The position numbers and the translations under genes are program-made. The notes under the pieces were generated by a model, which saw nothing but the letters and a program-made list of their open reading frames with translations, ran no database searches and was not told where the DNA came from. A stretch of 64,000 nt of DNA from Phoronis australis (Eukaryota > Phoronida > Phoronidae): NCBI GenBank assembly GCA_002633005.1, contig NMRA01000956.1, positions 1 to 64,000 of the forward strand, given 5' to 3'. Below are positions 42,401 to 52,505 of this stretch, piece after piece (the first letter of the stretch is position 1; each line of letters begins with the position of its first letter).

Positions 42401-45400
42401 AAAAGCTACCAAAATTTCACTGAGAATCCAGTGTGGTCACGAATGCATTGACCACGCTCACACTGCTGGGAATGGAAATTACGGGAAATTGTGAAATAAA
42501 TCAAGATTAATCAACAGTCTTGCTAGTTTACCTGAGCTTAACAGGAAGATCAATAGCAGCCGTGCTCTGCATCGAGTATGTAAAAACTCTCTGGCTGAAA
42601 GTTGTCACCTCATCTGAAATGAATAATTCCATTAAAATCACTTTTAAAACTAAATTTGCCTACCAACATATTCATTCCTAAATACTAAATGCAGATTACT
42701 TGGTCATTAGGAATCATCTCACTAAGGGCATCCAAAACAGAAAAAAATGATTTCATATGACATACGAGTAATTAACTCTTTAATCAAAGCAGCATCTAAC
42801 ACAGTTCAGTTGGCTAAGAAACGAGAGTCAAAGTGGTCACGTCTAAAATTGCAAATTTGAAAATGCCCATGTATGCCCTGCTTATAAAATAAGCTGGTAC
42901 TAGAAATTTAATAATATAATCTTATCAAGGAAAGGAATATTATGAGACTAATTTTCGTTTTTTAGTCAGCAATACAGGGCCATAAAATTATGAAAGACAG
43001 GGCCATAAAATTTATCCATCTTGTGTCACTTTTTATGTTCAAACTGAAAAAGTTATAATTAATAAGAAACTTACCTCACAAGCTTATTTATTTGTGTTTT
43101 GAAGTGTAGATGAAAGACACCTTTTTCAAATCACAGCCATAACTGACCAATATTTCATCAGTTACAATGAAAAAATACCTCTAGAATGGCTGGCTTTGGT
43201 CTTACCTTGAAAAAAACAGGTCTGGCAGCCGGCAAAATAATGAAAAAGGCACCAAAGACTAAACAGACATTTTGAAAAATTCATTATTTAAAACAAGTCA
43301 AAATGTAAGGTCACTCAACTAGGGGGAAAACATGGAAGTATAACCAGCTGGCTCTTGAGTGATTTCTGAGGAGAGTTGATAGCACCCTTTCATAACATGA
43401 CAGTCTGTGGAATTACTTATGACAAATTCATGGAAATACTGTCAGGTCAATTTAGATATTAATTGCATTTGCCAATGAGAGCAATTGAAATGATTACTTC
43501 ATCAGCAAATAAGAAACAGATCACCTATTTAAGTTGTTTTATGACATGCATATCTTGCAATCAATGGAGATTTGCACACAATGTACTTTAAGTCGAATTT
43601 CGGTATGAATGGAGACGTTTTGTACATCGTATACAGGTCTCCACCACTTTTATATGACTTATCACTCGGAACACAGATGCCACCTACTGTCCTGCTTAAA
43701 GAGACAAAAGCACATGTTGGAATTATTGTTGGATACAAAAGATTTCTTGAAGTTATTAGGTTTGACTAGGGTTATAAAACAACAAAATCCGAATGTTTTG
43801 TTTGGTAATTTCCTTCAAATTGGCCGACCTCACAAAATCATGTTTCTCGCCAATGTCCCTGTAAGTGAATGCTTACGTGACAGGTAGTCATGCTGCTTAG
43901 CGTACACCTTGATCACTCCGTACATAAGTTGTGCAGAAAGGTAGAGTGAGAAGCGTGGACGAGAGGTGTGGTAATCAGCCGGCTGAACCCTCACACAGAT
44001 GTAGTCAACCAAGTCTTCACTATAAATACAACATGAGGATAGAGGCCGTCATATAGAGCAGAGATAATTAAACAAAAATGTTGGACATCAAATAAACATA
44101 TAATGACTTTTAAAACTAAATTGTCTTAAAAGAAACTCTGTGGGCACTTCCGTCTGTGACAGACGTACAGTCAGAGAAGGTTTTGGTTAATTGTGAAAAA
44201 TCATTTCAAGCCAGAAAAGGAAAACAATCACTAGGTCTCATACAAGAAGGCATTTGTCAATACGTAACACAATTTTGTCTTTTCCTTTTGCTTAACTAAA
44301 AATTGAAGTGCTGTACAGATGTACCCAATGAATTTAAAGTTCTTCTACCAACTTTTGATTACCTGTGAATTGCACATGACGATTTAATGGTTATTATAAG
44401 TAAATGTAAATTATTTGCTGTGAAACCATTTCATTCAACCAGACAAAACACTGAAATACACAACCGTGACAACAGATAGCGCAGGTTGCATGACAAAAAT
44501 GCACGATAAAGTTGGTCAAGGATTGCTAACATTTAAACAAGAGCAACGTGAAGTGTTGAAATGCACCCATTACAGCATCGCAAATGGTATGCTTCTAGAG
44601 GTGTTTATTTCCAGCAGAAAAAATGGCCATTAGATGGCACAGAATACAATCAACCTATCCAAAAATGGGACGGTATCATCGTATCTCAAAATTATTTGCC
44701 AAATTTCATGAAAATCTGTCAAAGTTCTCCAAAGATACAAAAGCAAATGTAAAAAAACACTGCCACTAGGAGCCACAGCAATAGTCAATCCATCTACTTG
44801 CAGTCAGGTTAATAGGAATAGAAATTGCAAAATTTCCAAAACATTGCAAGGGGTTTGGGAGATACAGCGCCATAGATGTGAAAAAATGTCACTCAGGGGC
44901 ACCACAATAGTTGGAACTGTTTGAAAATACACGTCAGTCATGCTCTTGTCAGAAGGAACACATCTGCCAATTTTCATAAAGATCCTCTGCACGGTTTGGC
45001 AGATATAGAAGCTGATGACCAAAACCAGACTAAAAATAAATAAAATGGCCAATAATTGATGCAGAATACGTCAAATCCATCACACAAAGGAAAGGTACTG
45101 CAATCTTGATAATAGGAATTTAAATTTCATGAAACAGCATTTGGAAAATCTGACTCGAAGCAGATGTAAAAAATAAAATTGCCACTAGGGAGCACACCCG
45201 TCCTATATTTGGATTGGTCTGAAACCGACCGTCATCTGTTGCCATCTCCATAGGAACACAACTGATAAATTTCAGAAAGATTTTGCAAAGGATAATGGAG
45301 ATACACTAACAGCCGTGAATGCAAAAAAATAAAATTGCTACTAGGATGTGCCAAAGTAGTTGAACACATCCGAAAATAAAATGTCAGCCTCGATCTTTTC

Positions 45401-48400
45401 ATCCGGAACACATCTCCAAGTTTTAATAATGATCCTTCAAGTGGTTTGGTGGAGGGAGAGGATGACGTCAAAAACATAATTAAAACTTTGTTTAAATGGC
45501 CACCGAGTGGTGCAGAATATGTCAAATCCGCCCGAAAATGAGGAGTTGCGATCTCCTTAATAGAAACCTATATCTTGCAAGAGCTGACGATAATAAAAAT
45601 GGCCGCTATACGTCAAATCCATCCGAAATGGGGACCTGTCAATTCCTTAATAGAAACTAATCTATTAAATTTCAAAACAATCTGACAAGGAGTTTCAAAA
45701 ATACAGAGGACAACGAATAAAATTGCCATTACGGGGAAAAGAGGTAGTCAGATCTATCCAAATGTCATCGTTGTCCGTTGTCAATACACTTGCCAAATTT
45801 ATCCTGCACAGCAAAGTGTTTGGGAGATAAAGCAATGGACAAACAACGGCCACTAAGAGGCGCCACAGTATTCAAAGTCATCCAAAAATCATCATCAGCC
45901 AATTTTCATAACCATCCTTAGAGTGGTTTGGTTGAAAGAGGGGAGGATGCCAAAAACAGGCTAGAAAACGGTAAAAATTACCACTAGATGGCACAATCCA
46001 TCGAAACGTGAACATGTCATTGTTTTCTCAATAGACAGTTATTAACCAAATTTCATAAAAATCCATTAAGGAACTTCAGAGAAACAGAGGAAAACGGACA
46101 GAAAATGAAATTGCCATTAGAGGGATCAGCGTTCCTTGGTTTCATTCTAAAGTCGTCATCATTCCATATAAATACGCTCGCTAAATGTAATAAAGATCCT
46201 GCAGAAGGTATAGGAGATACAGCCATGGCTGCAAAAAACTGTCACTAGGAGGCGCCACAGTAATCAAAGTTGTCAGAAAATAATCGTCAGCAGTCCTGTT
46301 CACAGTAGAAACATATTTGCCAGTTTTCAGAATCATCCTTAGAGTGGTTTGGCTGATAGAGGAGCGGACTTGAAAACAGTAAAAATGGCCACTAGGAGGC
46401 GCAAAATAGCTCAAATCCATCCAAAACTGAAATGATTGTAACATCTCACAAAAAGAAGCCTAACTACCAAATTTTATGAAAATCCGTTGAGGACCTTTAA
46501 AGATAAGGTAATCGTAAAAAATACAATTGCCGCTAGGGAGCACACCGGTAGAAGGAACCATCCGAAAGTCTTAAGTTTGTTCATCTGTCCATTCCACCAA
46601 AGGAACAAATGTGCAACATTTCATGAACATACATCAAAGGGTTTTGGAGATAGAGGAGCGGACGCTGGACGGACGCCTGAAGGACACTGGACGGATAGAG
46701 ATGATGGCTTAAAAATGTCTCACATCCACGAAACATGCATCGTGGGTCAGAGTAGAAAAATGCTCTTGATTCTAGCAGAACACCTAACTCATATCTATTC
46801 ATTTTGGGCCAATTGTTATTTTAACACCAGAGAAGATCAAGAAGTTTTTTGCATGAATATTTTTTGCTTTCGTCATATTCCAAAAACTAAGGATATCTGT
46901 AGCCAGGCAATGGCAACGCTGCAAAAGTCAAGCTTCGTACAGTGAAACTGTTACAATCACAAGTTATCCCATGGGCCTGTGAAGTGCCTGGGCATTTGTT
47001 GTATGCCACAAGATTACTCAGATCAGGTGAAGCCCACATATCCAGAAAGTGCATTATATGAAATTACCCAATACACATCAGTAAAGACCATGGCCATGAG
47101 CTGGCATCACTGTCCATCCTGTGGCACCAAATGAGGTATGACTCTGTAAAATGTTAGCTTTACTTACTACCAAATATGAGAAATGGCACCCGAGGGTTGG
47201 AACTGACAATAATGGGTGAAGAAAGTTTTCCACTCAACCAAAAATTTCACTTTAGAAAGACACATGCATCTGTCCCCTCTGCAGATGAGCGAGGGCCCTG
47301 GCAATATTCATGGTAAGTTGGGTGACTGGAAATTTCTCATCCATTGAGAAGCTTCTTTTGGGATTCGTGGGTACTAAGCACTGATCTTCAACACCATGTA
47401 CTGAATTACACTCAAATTAACTGCAAAGCTTATGTTAAAAGTTTTCGTAGTCAAATTAACCTACCACGTTCTACGGACATTTACACTGGAATAGTCCCTC
47501 TTAGTTAAATGACTGGCTTTAGTAGCTGCTATCCTGCAAACAGTAAACAGGTTATTTCATGGATGTTACATGTACCTACACAATGAAGCCATAAATACAG
47601 CACACTTCAGAAGAAATTGGACAAAGTACCACTTGTGTGGATCCTCCCTGTATATACATATATTTTAAGTTATTAATCTTTGACCCTTTTAATTATAGCA
47701 ACGCCCCTATTCTGCCTTCAAACTGTAAGGTCATTAATAGTACGGTATATCCAGTGTTTGATTCAAAGGGTCAAAGGTTAACCCAACACATGAATACACG
47801 GCCTCATTCACTGCCAGAGATCCATTTGCGGCAAAAATGACTGCAAGCGATATCCCATCATAAATCGTCATGTCAGTTGTAATCTCCACGTAATCATCCA
47901 TGCTCATAAAGTTCACCCATCATTCCTGATCATATCAGACGTCTGCTGTGACACAATGGATTCTGCACGTCCTCAGCCGTCATGGTGGAACGGAAATCCA
48001 AGTCATTTTCATAATTCCACTACCCACGTTACTGGCCCATAAAAAGTTGCATTTATGTTCTCAGGCCAGCTGGCAAATTAAAATCATTTTGCAGCAATTG
48101 CACCTAATTTTGTCTTGTCTCAGGAATTGCATGCATTCACATTCAGATTCTAACATTATAATCAATGCAGACCAGCTGATCTAAACAAATGCTATTTGCC
48201 AAATTCAACCTGAGCAACAGGGGTGTCCAGCGGAGTTGTGAAAATGTGGACTTAAGTGTCAGGATAACAAAAAATAAATGCAGTAAACACGTAGACCAGT
48301 AGCACTGCACTGGAACAGCTGACCAAGCCCTACACATGAAACATCACGGCTGCCCACGAGTCAAATGAAAGCGCTCCGAGGAGCGAAACTTGGCGAAATT

Positions 48401-50432
48401 AACCAAAAAGATGACAATAAAGATGATGACGAAGATGACGAATGAGACGACGATGGTGGCGAGGATGAACAAAAGAAGTAATACTAACACACACATGACG
48501 AACGTAGATGTCCGAAATCAGTAAGACAAAGGCTACAGTCTTGAGCGACACTTGGCGAAATTAACGGAAAAGACAACGACGGAGATGATGACGAAGATGA
48601 TGACGAATATGATGATGGTGGTGGCGATGATGAACAACATCACAACATTCATATGACGAACTTAGATGTCATAAATCAATAAGAAATAGGCTACAGTCTA
48701 GTTCAATAGAAAATAAACCAACATCAATGCAGCGAGAGCGCTCAACAAAGGAACAGCGTTATCAGAAAATCTCAAATAACTCGAAAAGTAGACCTCCTAG
48801 CGAAAAATAGAAAACATCTTCTGAAAGCCCGTTCAAAATTCTATCTAAACTGATGGTATCGTTTAATTCCGTAAATTTTTCGAAAAAAATGAAATTTTGC
48901 GTTTTTTTAAGAAATTCAAAGTCAAAAAAAATTGTTACAGGCCATTTGAAAGAATATACTTCAAAGAATCCACATGCAAAAAATCACGTCTTTTTCTCTT
49001 CCCGTTTAAAATCGCACTCCAGCACGACTGAAATGGGTCAACATGCACTAGATCCGCCATCTTGAAAGCAACTTCCGGCTTTTTGGCTTTGTATAATAGC
49101 ATGTCATAAGAAACTAATACCTGTAAAAATTCGAAGGAATTGGCCTTATAATGCGCCCTCTACAGGAGAAAACGTTTTTAGGCCAAAATCGAGGTGCGCA
49201 TGCGCGATCGCCGATATTTCCGCCATCTTTACCGGAAGTAAACAATTTCCGGTATACTTGTAAAAAACTTCTGGTCCATTTACTGTGCCGATTCTTAGCC
49301 TTTTATGTAAAAAATTGTAGCCTCCAGAAGAATTTGAACCTTTAAATGAAAACAAAATGGCCGCCACAGCCGCCATCTTGGATCTGATTTTGACGAAAAA
49401 CAATAGGCTTCCAGTACTTCCGGAAGTACATGTGATGTGTAAATTTCGTGATGATCGGACGAAAATTGCGACCTGTATCGTACGAACAAACAAGACAAAA
49501 AAAAATTAGTGGAAGAGCAACATACTTGGCGAAATTTATTTCGCCAAGTAATGACCCTGGCCATAGCCAAGTTTAATTTTTTTCTAAAATGATACCTGCT
49601 TTTGATGTGAATTGCAAGCCAGTCAAAGACCAGTAACAGCCACCAAACAGTCTGGGCAGGATGACATTAAACATTTGATCAAGGCACCTACACTTTTTTT
49701 CTACTGTGCTCACTAAATTGTTTCTTGAAATGTCTGAGTTCTTAATAGAATTTCTTAGTTTTCAAAATCTCCATTACTGAGTCACTCCAGTGCCAGGAAA
49801 TAATGCTACATATCTGATGCCATCTAGCTTGTTTTGACAAGGGACTTAAAATTGTCAGCACCATTAAACCATCCTTTACAACAACTGCATACGTATCACA
49901 AAACCACAGACATGAGTGTGATGTACGAATGTACCCAGCAGAGCCAAGGTGTCATGAGTTTCTTGTACAAACTTGCACTACACCGATAATTCTCCAATGC
50001 CACTCAGGAAAGTGAGGAGCCACAGCGTGGTCAAATACTGAGTTCTCACAGCCACCACAAAGCAGCACCTTACCATTCCTTACTATACCATAAACCACAG
50101 TAAAACAGCAGCAATATCTGACGTTTTTTCACATTAAACACATTGGAGAAGGACTACTACTGCGATTGGTTGTCCCCATTTTATGTAGTAATGCATCGAC
50201 CAATTAATGCTTGTAACTCGAGATCAGTTAACATATCGTCAGATAGTGTTTGCGGGTGTTCTAATTTGACAGTGGATCGAATTGTGGGGTAATTGATTTT
50301 TGGCGTTTTTAATATGAAATTAGTGATTTTTAACAATTTAACAGAACATTTTGCTTTTTTTAATGTCTTAACTTACCAAACAATTCCAAATTTTCCTCCA
50401 CGTTTTTGTAGAATATCTTGACTGTAGAACAT
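27116..50432 (-). CDS. REC8: REC8-type meiotic cohesin kleisin, 16 coding exons
   Basis: Complement of 50377-50432, 47465-47533, 43877-44019, 42532-42613, 41737-41842, 40836-40929, 38772-38848, 36698-36828, 35406-35685, 34832-34898, 32924-33028, 32069-32124, 31171-31292, 30240-30479, 29567-29673, 27116-27198: 1818 nt, 605 residues, all phases consistent. The N-terminal Rad21/Rec8 domain (about residues 1-90) reads MFYSQDILQKRGGKFGIVW, then IAATKASHLTKRDY and VRVQ...RPRFSLYLSAQLMYGVIK, which matches REC8 (PRFSLYLSAQL) rather than RAD21. The middle has an RKRQLLFADEETTL block shared by kleisins. The C-terminal winged helix ends GEIIISRG. REC8 replaces RAD21 in meiotic cohesin, bridges the SMC1/SMC3 heads and is cleaved by separase (family knowledge). 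The human protein is 547 residues; the central region here is longer and divergent. Confidence 0.92.
27441..28153 (+). repeat. 60-bp satellite array, 11.9 identical units, cut by a gap
   Basis: Unit starts TTTAGAAGTCCTGTAGGCAT and ends ATATCTCACTGTCATG. All copies are identical to the base, and the last is cut at 53 bases by the N at 28154, so the true length is unknown. It lies in the final REC8 intron. Confidence 0.97.
28155..28180. repeat. 26-bp near-perfect hairpin beside the gap
   Basis: AAATTTGGAGTC, a 2-base loop, then GACTCCAAATTT. It starts at the base after the N at 28154. Confidence 0.9.
28181..28740. repeat. GAGTC-rich and TAAGCRCCC-rich repeat DNA
   Basis: GAGTYCGAGTTCGAGT-type simple repeats with TCTGACATTAGGCAC occurring twice (28200, 28280). 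They are followed by several TAAGC(A/C)CCC(A/C) motifs (28313, 28345, 28645, 28690). Probably a degraded dispersed repeat; I cannot name the family. Confidence 0.5.
28894..29066 (-). other. possible alternative REC8 terminal exon
   Basis: A strong acceptor (TTGCTAACTGTTTGTGTTAG with a TGCTAAC branch-site match) is followed by an open frame of 57 codons in phase with exon 15 and ending in TAA. Its translation (from GRYEIVSLMANLNMQY) does not match the kleisin C-terminus, unlike 27116-27198. It could be an alternative last exon or chance. Confidence 0.3.
29205..29251 (+). repeat. possible SINE 3' tail fragment
   Basis: AATGCCCATGGATCTGATCG followed by CCCTGTAATTATTTTA resembles the SINE end at 20400-20472. 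Short and diverged. Confidence 0.35.
29567..29673 (-). CDS. REC8: REC8 exon 15, start of winged helix
   Basis: Acceptor GTGTCTTGCAG, donor GTAAGT, phase 2 to 1. TTFAQICPTSYRRSVAASMF aligns with the kleisin C-terminal domain (..F..L.P...R..AA..F), which binds the SMC1 head. Confidence 0.9.
29900..30169. mobile_element. 270-bp MITE with CAGGGTGTCCCAAAA-type ends
   Basis: Left end CAGGGTGTCCCAAAAATGTA; right end inverted CAGAGTGTCCCCAAAATTTT, the type of end found on mariner-like (IS630/Tc1) elements. TA precedes the left end, but no clean TA follows the right end. No ORF. REC8 intron 14. Confidence 0.6.
30240..30479 (-). CDS. REC8: REC8 exon 14
   Basis: Acceptor TTTAATTGTTCAG, donor GTGAAC, phase 2 to 2. 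Starts with a basic patch (RKRSRLSRASSSEDE), then acidic sequence. It lies just before the C-terminal domain. Confidence 0.85.
31171..31292 (-). CDS. REC8: REC8 exon 13
   Basis: Acceptor GTTACTTCTAG, donor GTAAAA, phase 0 to 2. Codes SEQLRQDTSLEQSMKDLSRS, a Ser-rich hydrophilic stretch with SEQLR as another ExxR-like site. Confidence 0.82.
32069..32124 (-). CDS. REC8: REC8 exon 12
   Basis: Acceptor ATACTTTCAG, donor GTTAGT, phase 1 to 0. Short acidic exon starting DIEEELLQ. Confidence 0.78.
32924..33028 (-). CDS. REC8: REC8 exon 11
   Basis: Donor GTATGT, phase 1 to 1. QLLPLWLRNC resembles LPPELLGLW of vertebrate REC8. The acceptor TCTCCAAAAG has a poor pyrimidine tract, so the 5' border is uncertain although frame and phase fit. 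Confidence 0.7.
33652..33785 (+). repeat. 18-bp minisatellite, about 7 units
   Basis: Unit CCTAATGGTGGGACTGCG with minor variants. The period is a multiple of three, which keeps short ORFs open on both strands, but nothing else suggests coding. REC8 intron 10. Confidence 0.93.
34832..34898 (-). CDS. REC8: REC8 exon 10
   Basis: Acceptor GTTTATTAG, donor GTGGGT, phase 0 to 1. VVKARKLQDFFLQPT resembles the AELFRTPT helix of kleisins. Confidence 0.82.
35406..35685 (-). CDS. REC8: REC8 exon 9 (largest)
   Basis: Acceptor TATTGGTTGCAG, donor GTAAAT, phase 2 to 0, residues 253-346. Pro-rich, then KKRALRKRQLLFADEETTLS followed by TIRNNL. It corresponds to the R-R/K-LLFxDxETxL block found before the central region in REC8 and RAD21 proteins. 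Confidence 0.92.
36698..36828 (-). CDS. REC8: REC8 exon 8
   Basis: Acceptor TGCTTCTTCAG, donor GTGAGC, phase 0 to 2. Codes acidic IPPPDDLTLQNILEGD and a following glycine-rich segment. The intron before it (36829-38771) contains the 67-bp array. Confidence 0.85.
36900..37975 (+). repeat. 67-bp satellite array, about 16 units
   Basis: Unit starts ATGGTTAGGGAACGTAGCAA and continues through GTAGTACTAGTAGTAATGAT. The inner copies are identical and the outer ones have a few substitutions. Each unit contains one GGTTAGGG. REC8 intron 7. Confidence 0.97.
37976..38545 (+). repeat. GTA/GCA-rich repeat with higher-order units
   Basis: GTAACAGTTAGTAGTARCAATAG-type blocks alternate with AGCAGTATGTAGCAATAGAA. 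It appears to be a degenerate extension of the 67-bp array. Confidence 0.85.
38772..38848 (-). CDS. REC8: REC8 exon 7
   Basis: Acceptor TTAATTTCAG, donor GTAAGT, phase 1 to 0. Codes AITLVEHDRQRLPEG, resembling the vertebrate REC8 AITILE segment. The EHDR tetrapeptide fits the loose separase pattern ExxR. Confidence 0.85.
40836..40929 (-). CDS. REC8: REC8 exon 6
   Basis: Acceptor CTTTCTTAG, phase 0 to 1. Ser/Pro-rich (LPESSPSPTLIPFRS). The donor GTTGTC is a poor consensus match, so the 3' border of this exon is the least certain in the gene. Confidence 0.65.
41737..41842 (-). CDS. REC8: REC8 exon 5
   Basis: Acceptor GTTCATGGCAG, donor GTGAGT, phase 2 to 0. Acidic: HELLHDLPELCEFDPTFELF and a DDDM end. 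Divergent, supported by phase. Confidence 0.8.
42532..42613 (-). CDS. REC8: REC8 exon 4
   Basis: Acceptor TTCATTTCAG, donor GTAAAC, phase 1 to 2. 27 codons, weakly conserved, ends IDLPVKLR. Accepted mainly on phase and splice signals and on its position after the N-terminal domain. Confidence 0.78.
43877..44019 (-). CDS. REC8: REC8 exon 3
   Basis: Acceptor TTGTATTTATAG, donor GTAAGC, phase 2 to 1. Contains VRVQP and RPRFSLYLSAQLMYGVIKVY, the diagnostic REC8 block. Confidence 0.95.
44550..46720 (-). repeat. second, longer CTAGTGGC-box monomer array (inverted)
   Basis: On the minus strand CTAGTGGC-like boxes recur (plus-strand GCCACTAG near 44763, 45183, 45850, 46247, 46390 and others) at roughly 120-165 bp spacing, with AATTTCATGAAAATC and GATAGAGGAGCGGAC blocks. 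It ends near 46690 with GGACGGACGCCTGAAGGACA. Located in REC8 intron 2. Same family as 14281-15440. Confidence 0.7.
47465..47533 (-). CDS. REC8: REC8 exon 2
   Basis: Acceptor CTGTTTGCAG, donor GTAGGT, phase 2 to 2. Codes IAATKASHLTKRDYSSVNVR, matching the WLAAT...L.RREY.RVNV block of REC8. Confidence 0.93.
48381..48704 (+). repeat. 162-bp tandem duplication, GAY-rich
   Basis: Two diverged copies start GAGCGAAACTTGGCGAAATT (48381) and GAGCGACACTTGGCGAAATT (48543). Each contains GATGATGACGAAGATGA runs and ends AGGCTACAGTCT. Confidence 0.85.
48388..49549. mobile_element. putative element bounded by ACTTGGCGAAAT
   Basis: ACTTGGCGAAAT at 48388 is inverted as ATTTCGCCAAGT at 49538-49549. A further direct copy at 48550 and one at 49524 make the right end a near-perfect hairpin (49524-49549). 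The interior has no usable ORF. No clear target duplication. REC8 intron 1. Confidence 0.45.
49524..49549. repeat. perfect 12-bp-stem hairpin
   Basis: ACTTGGCGAAAT, TT loop, ATTTCGCCAAGT. Confidence 0.95.
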
Positions 50433-50451
50433 GTTGGTGTTACTGGCGACC
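50377..50451 (-). CDS. REC8: REC8 exon with start codon
   Basis: ATG at 50432-50430, then MFYSQDILQKRGGKFGIVW, the kleisin N-terminus that contacts SMC3. Donor GTAAGT, coding phase 2 out. An acceptor-like CATTCCACAG ends at 50452, so about 19 bases of 5' UTR precede the ATG and a non-coding first exon is expected further right. Confidence 0.92.
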
Positions 50452-50930
50452 TCTGTGGAATGAAAACACTACATCTCTTAGTTAAGTAATGCCAACTTGA
50501 ACTGATGCAAATTCCAAACACATTTGCTTTTTTACTATCAGAGTTCAGAAGACAAATGAAAGATGCACCTTCAAGGGTTAAATACCAAGTTAAACTTTAC
50601 CCAGAAACCCTCAGAACAAATCCATTTATATTTCGCTTCATTCAGGCCTATTAGCCTGAACCAGCTAGCTGTAGGATAGCTGTATGAAGATCACAGTCAA
50701 GATACAGCTAGGAACCATGCACAATGCGTTGAGCTCCAACAGATTTCAAAATTTCACACTGTCCAGGTAGTTTATGATCGTCACATTACTGTGAAATTTA
50801 TAGCAACATGTAACAACCGGTGAGGGTGCATACAAAATCTGGTAGTCACACGTCAATAGCTGATGCTATATTTCATGGCACTGAAAGACGATGCAGCCAT
50901 AAGATCGCTCTACAGTCTTTGTTTTTGACG

Positions 50931-51051
50931 GCATTGGTCAGATATAGTGGTCCCTGATTGAGAGAACCAGCCAATCATTGAATAACGAGCCTGTTATTTA
51001 GTAGATGAAACTGATGGTTCTCTAAATCAGGGACTGCTATATCTGACCAGT
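50931..51051. mobile_element. foldback MITE, copy C (best preserved)
   Basis: CATTGGTCAGATATAGTGGT at the left and inverted CACTGGTCAGATATAGCAGT at the right, then inner TCCCTGATT...AGAGAACC arms and a central AATAACGAGCCTGTTATT palindrome. No ORF of its own. About 500 bp right of the REC8 start codon. Confidence 0.85.
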
Positions 51052-52072
51052 GCTGTCTTTGACTGCTAGCACTAAATAACGGTAGAACGCCAATTTTTTT
51101 AACACTGGTAAATAAATTATGTTCGACACATGTCCCGAATAATATATAAACGTGCGTCGCAATTAAGCTCGTAACCAGAGTCACAGATGAAAAGGAGACC
51201 GAGAGGTAGGTGATATAAGGTCATTTATTAATGACTAATACCGTCAGAGGTCCTAAAGTCGTGAGTGCCCTAAAGTCATGAACGATCTTATTTCCTCTTC
51301 TGCGCAGTCCTGCGACATCTGGCGTTGAAGTTTCCAGCATTCGTCTGCTCACGAACGTCAAACGAATACCCGGTCGTGTTCGTATTCACAATATGATAAC
51401 AAACAGTGAGTGAGTGGCTTCTTTTTCAAATGTATCTTAAAAACGGCATATTTCACTAATTCACTTTTTTGTGCATTTTTGGGCTATATTTTCGAAAATA
51501 TTTATCGCTTAGATTTACTCAAACACGCGCTCCAGGGGTAGTTTGAACAATGTATCAAAATGTCCCAGGGTCGATCAAATTTTGTAAGGCCAAAACAATA
51601 AAATACAGAGCAATAATTGATGCTGGGTTCTCAGCGTTTTACGTGAACAACCTCATTGAAAACGTCTGTGCACATCAAAGTTGGGTGTAAAACATATAAC
51701 AATTTATTTCAATTGAAACTGAATTAATAAACAATGCAATGTATTTTTATGTCGTCTAGAGTAACTGTAAGCACTGTAGTTGATTTGTGTGGTCTTACTT
51801 TATGCATTTCCGTCTAAACGAAATGTTCACAACTTTAGGGCCTCATTCAAAATGGCCGGCGATATCAGCGACCGTTTTAAAACTCTTCTTACGGATACAA
51901 ACAAGGATTAAGATTGTCAAAACACGTATATTTGTGAAGGCTGATATATGTCCATGACATCACATAAGCAGTTGCTAACGGTCATTGGGTAGTATGACAA
52001 CCAACTGCTTATTATACTTATATTCACGACTTTAGGTCTCCGGTGTATACATGCAATTACTGAAATAAATAT

Positions 52073-52310
52073 CAGAGGCGGATCTACAGGGGGGTTTCAG
52101 GGGGTTTAAACCCCCCCCCTCGGGACAGGATCAAAAATAAAAACTGGAAAAAAAATCGCCAGAAAAATGAAATTAGCTACTGAAAATCATCAAAAATCTT
52201 ACACGGGAGGAGGGAAACCCTCTCGCAACCTTCCTTCACCTTGGTGCTACGCGCCTCGGATTCTTTCGAATCATAAACCCCCCCTTACTGTAATCGAAGA
52301 TCTGCCACTG
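52073..52310. mobile_element. 238-bp MITE with CAG(A/T)GGC(G/A)GATCT ends
   Basis: Left end CAGAGGCGGATCTACAGG, right end inverted CAGTGGCAGATCTTCG. G-rich next to the left end and C-rich next to the right end, an arrangement common in hAT-like MITEs. The target duplication is not clear. Confidence 0.6.
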
Positions 52311-52505
52311 AATATATAGTGAAGATTTAAGTAAAATAAAAAATGATAATCTCTTGTAATATCGGAAATAAAAAAGCACCACAAGAGATGTTATAAAACA
52401 GCTCATCCCGGCCTTAGTTACTAAAGGAAGAGTGTTGCTTTGAATGACACCAATTCCATTGTGTCAGAATTATTTGGCCAGTTTTTTATCCACAGCGCAA
52501 AGCTG

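Noticed and set aside
46487-46945. 152-codon + strand ORF
   Set aside because: Its first half is the end of the CTAGTGGC repeat array; no recognisable domain and it lies in a REC8 intron.
48420-48660. GATGACGAAGATGA runs as an acidic protein tail
   Set aside because: The sequence is a 162-bp tandem duplication with frame breaks, inside a putative mobile element.
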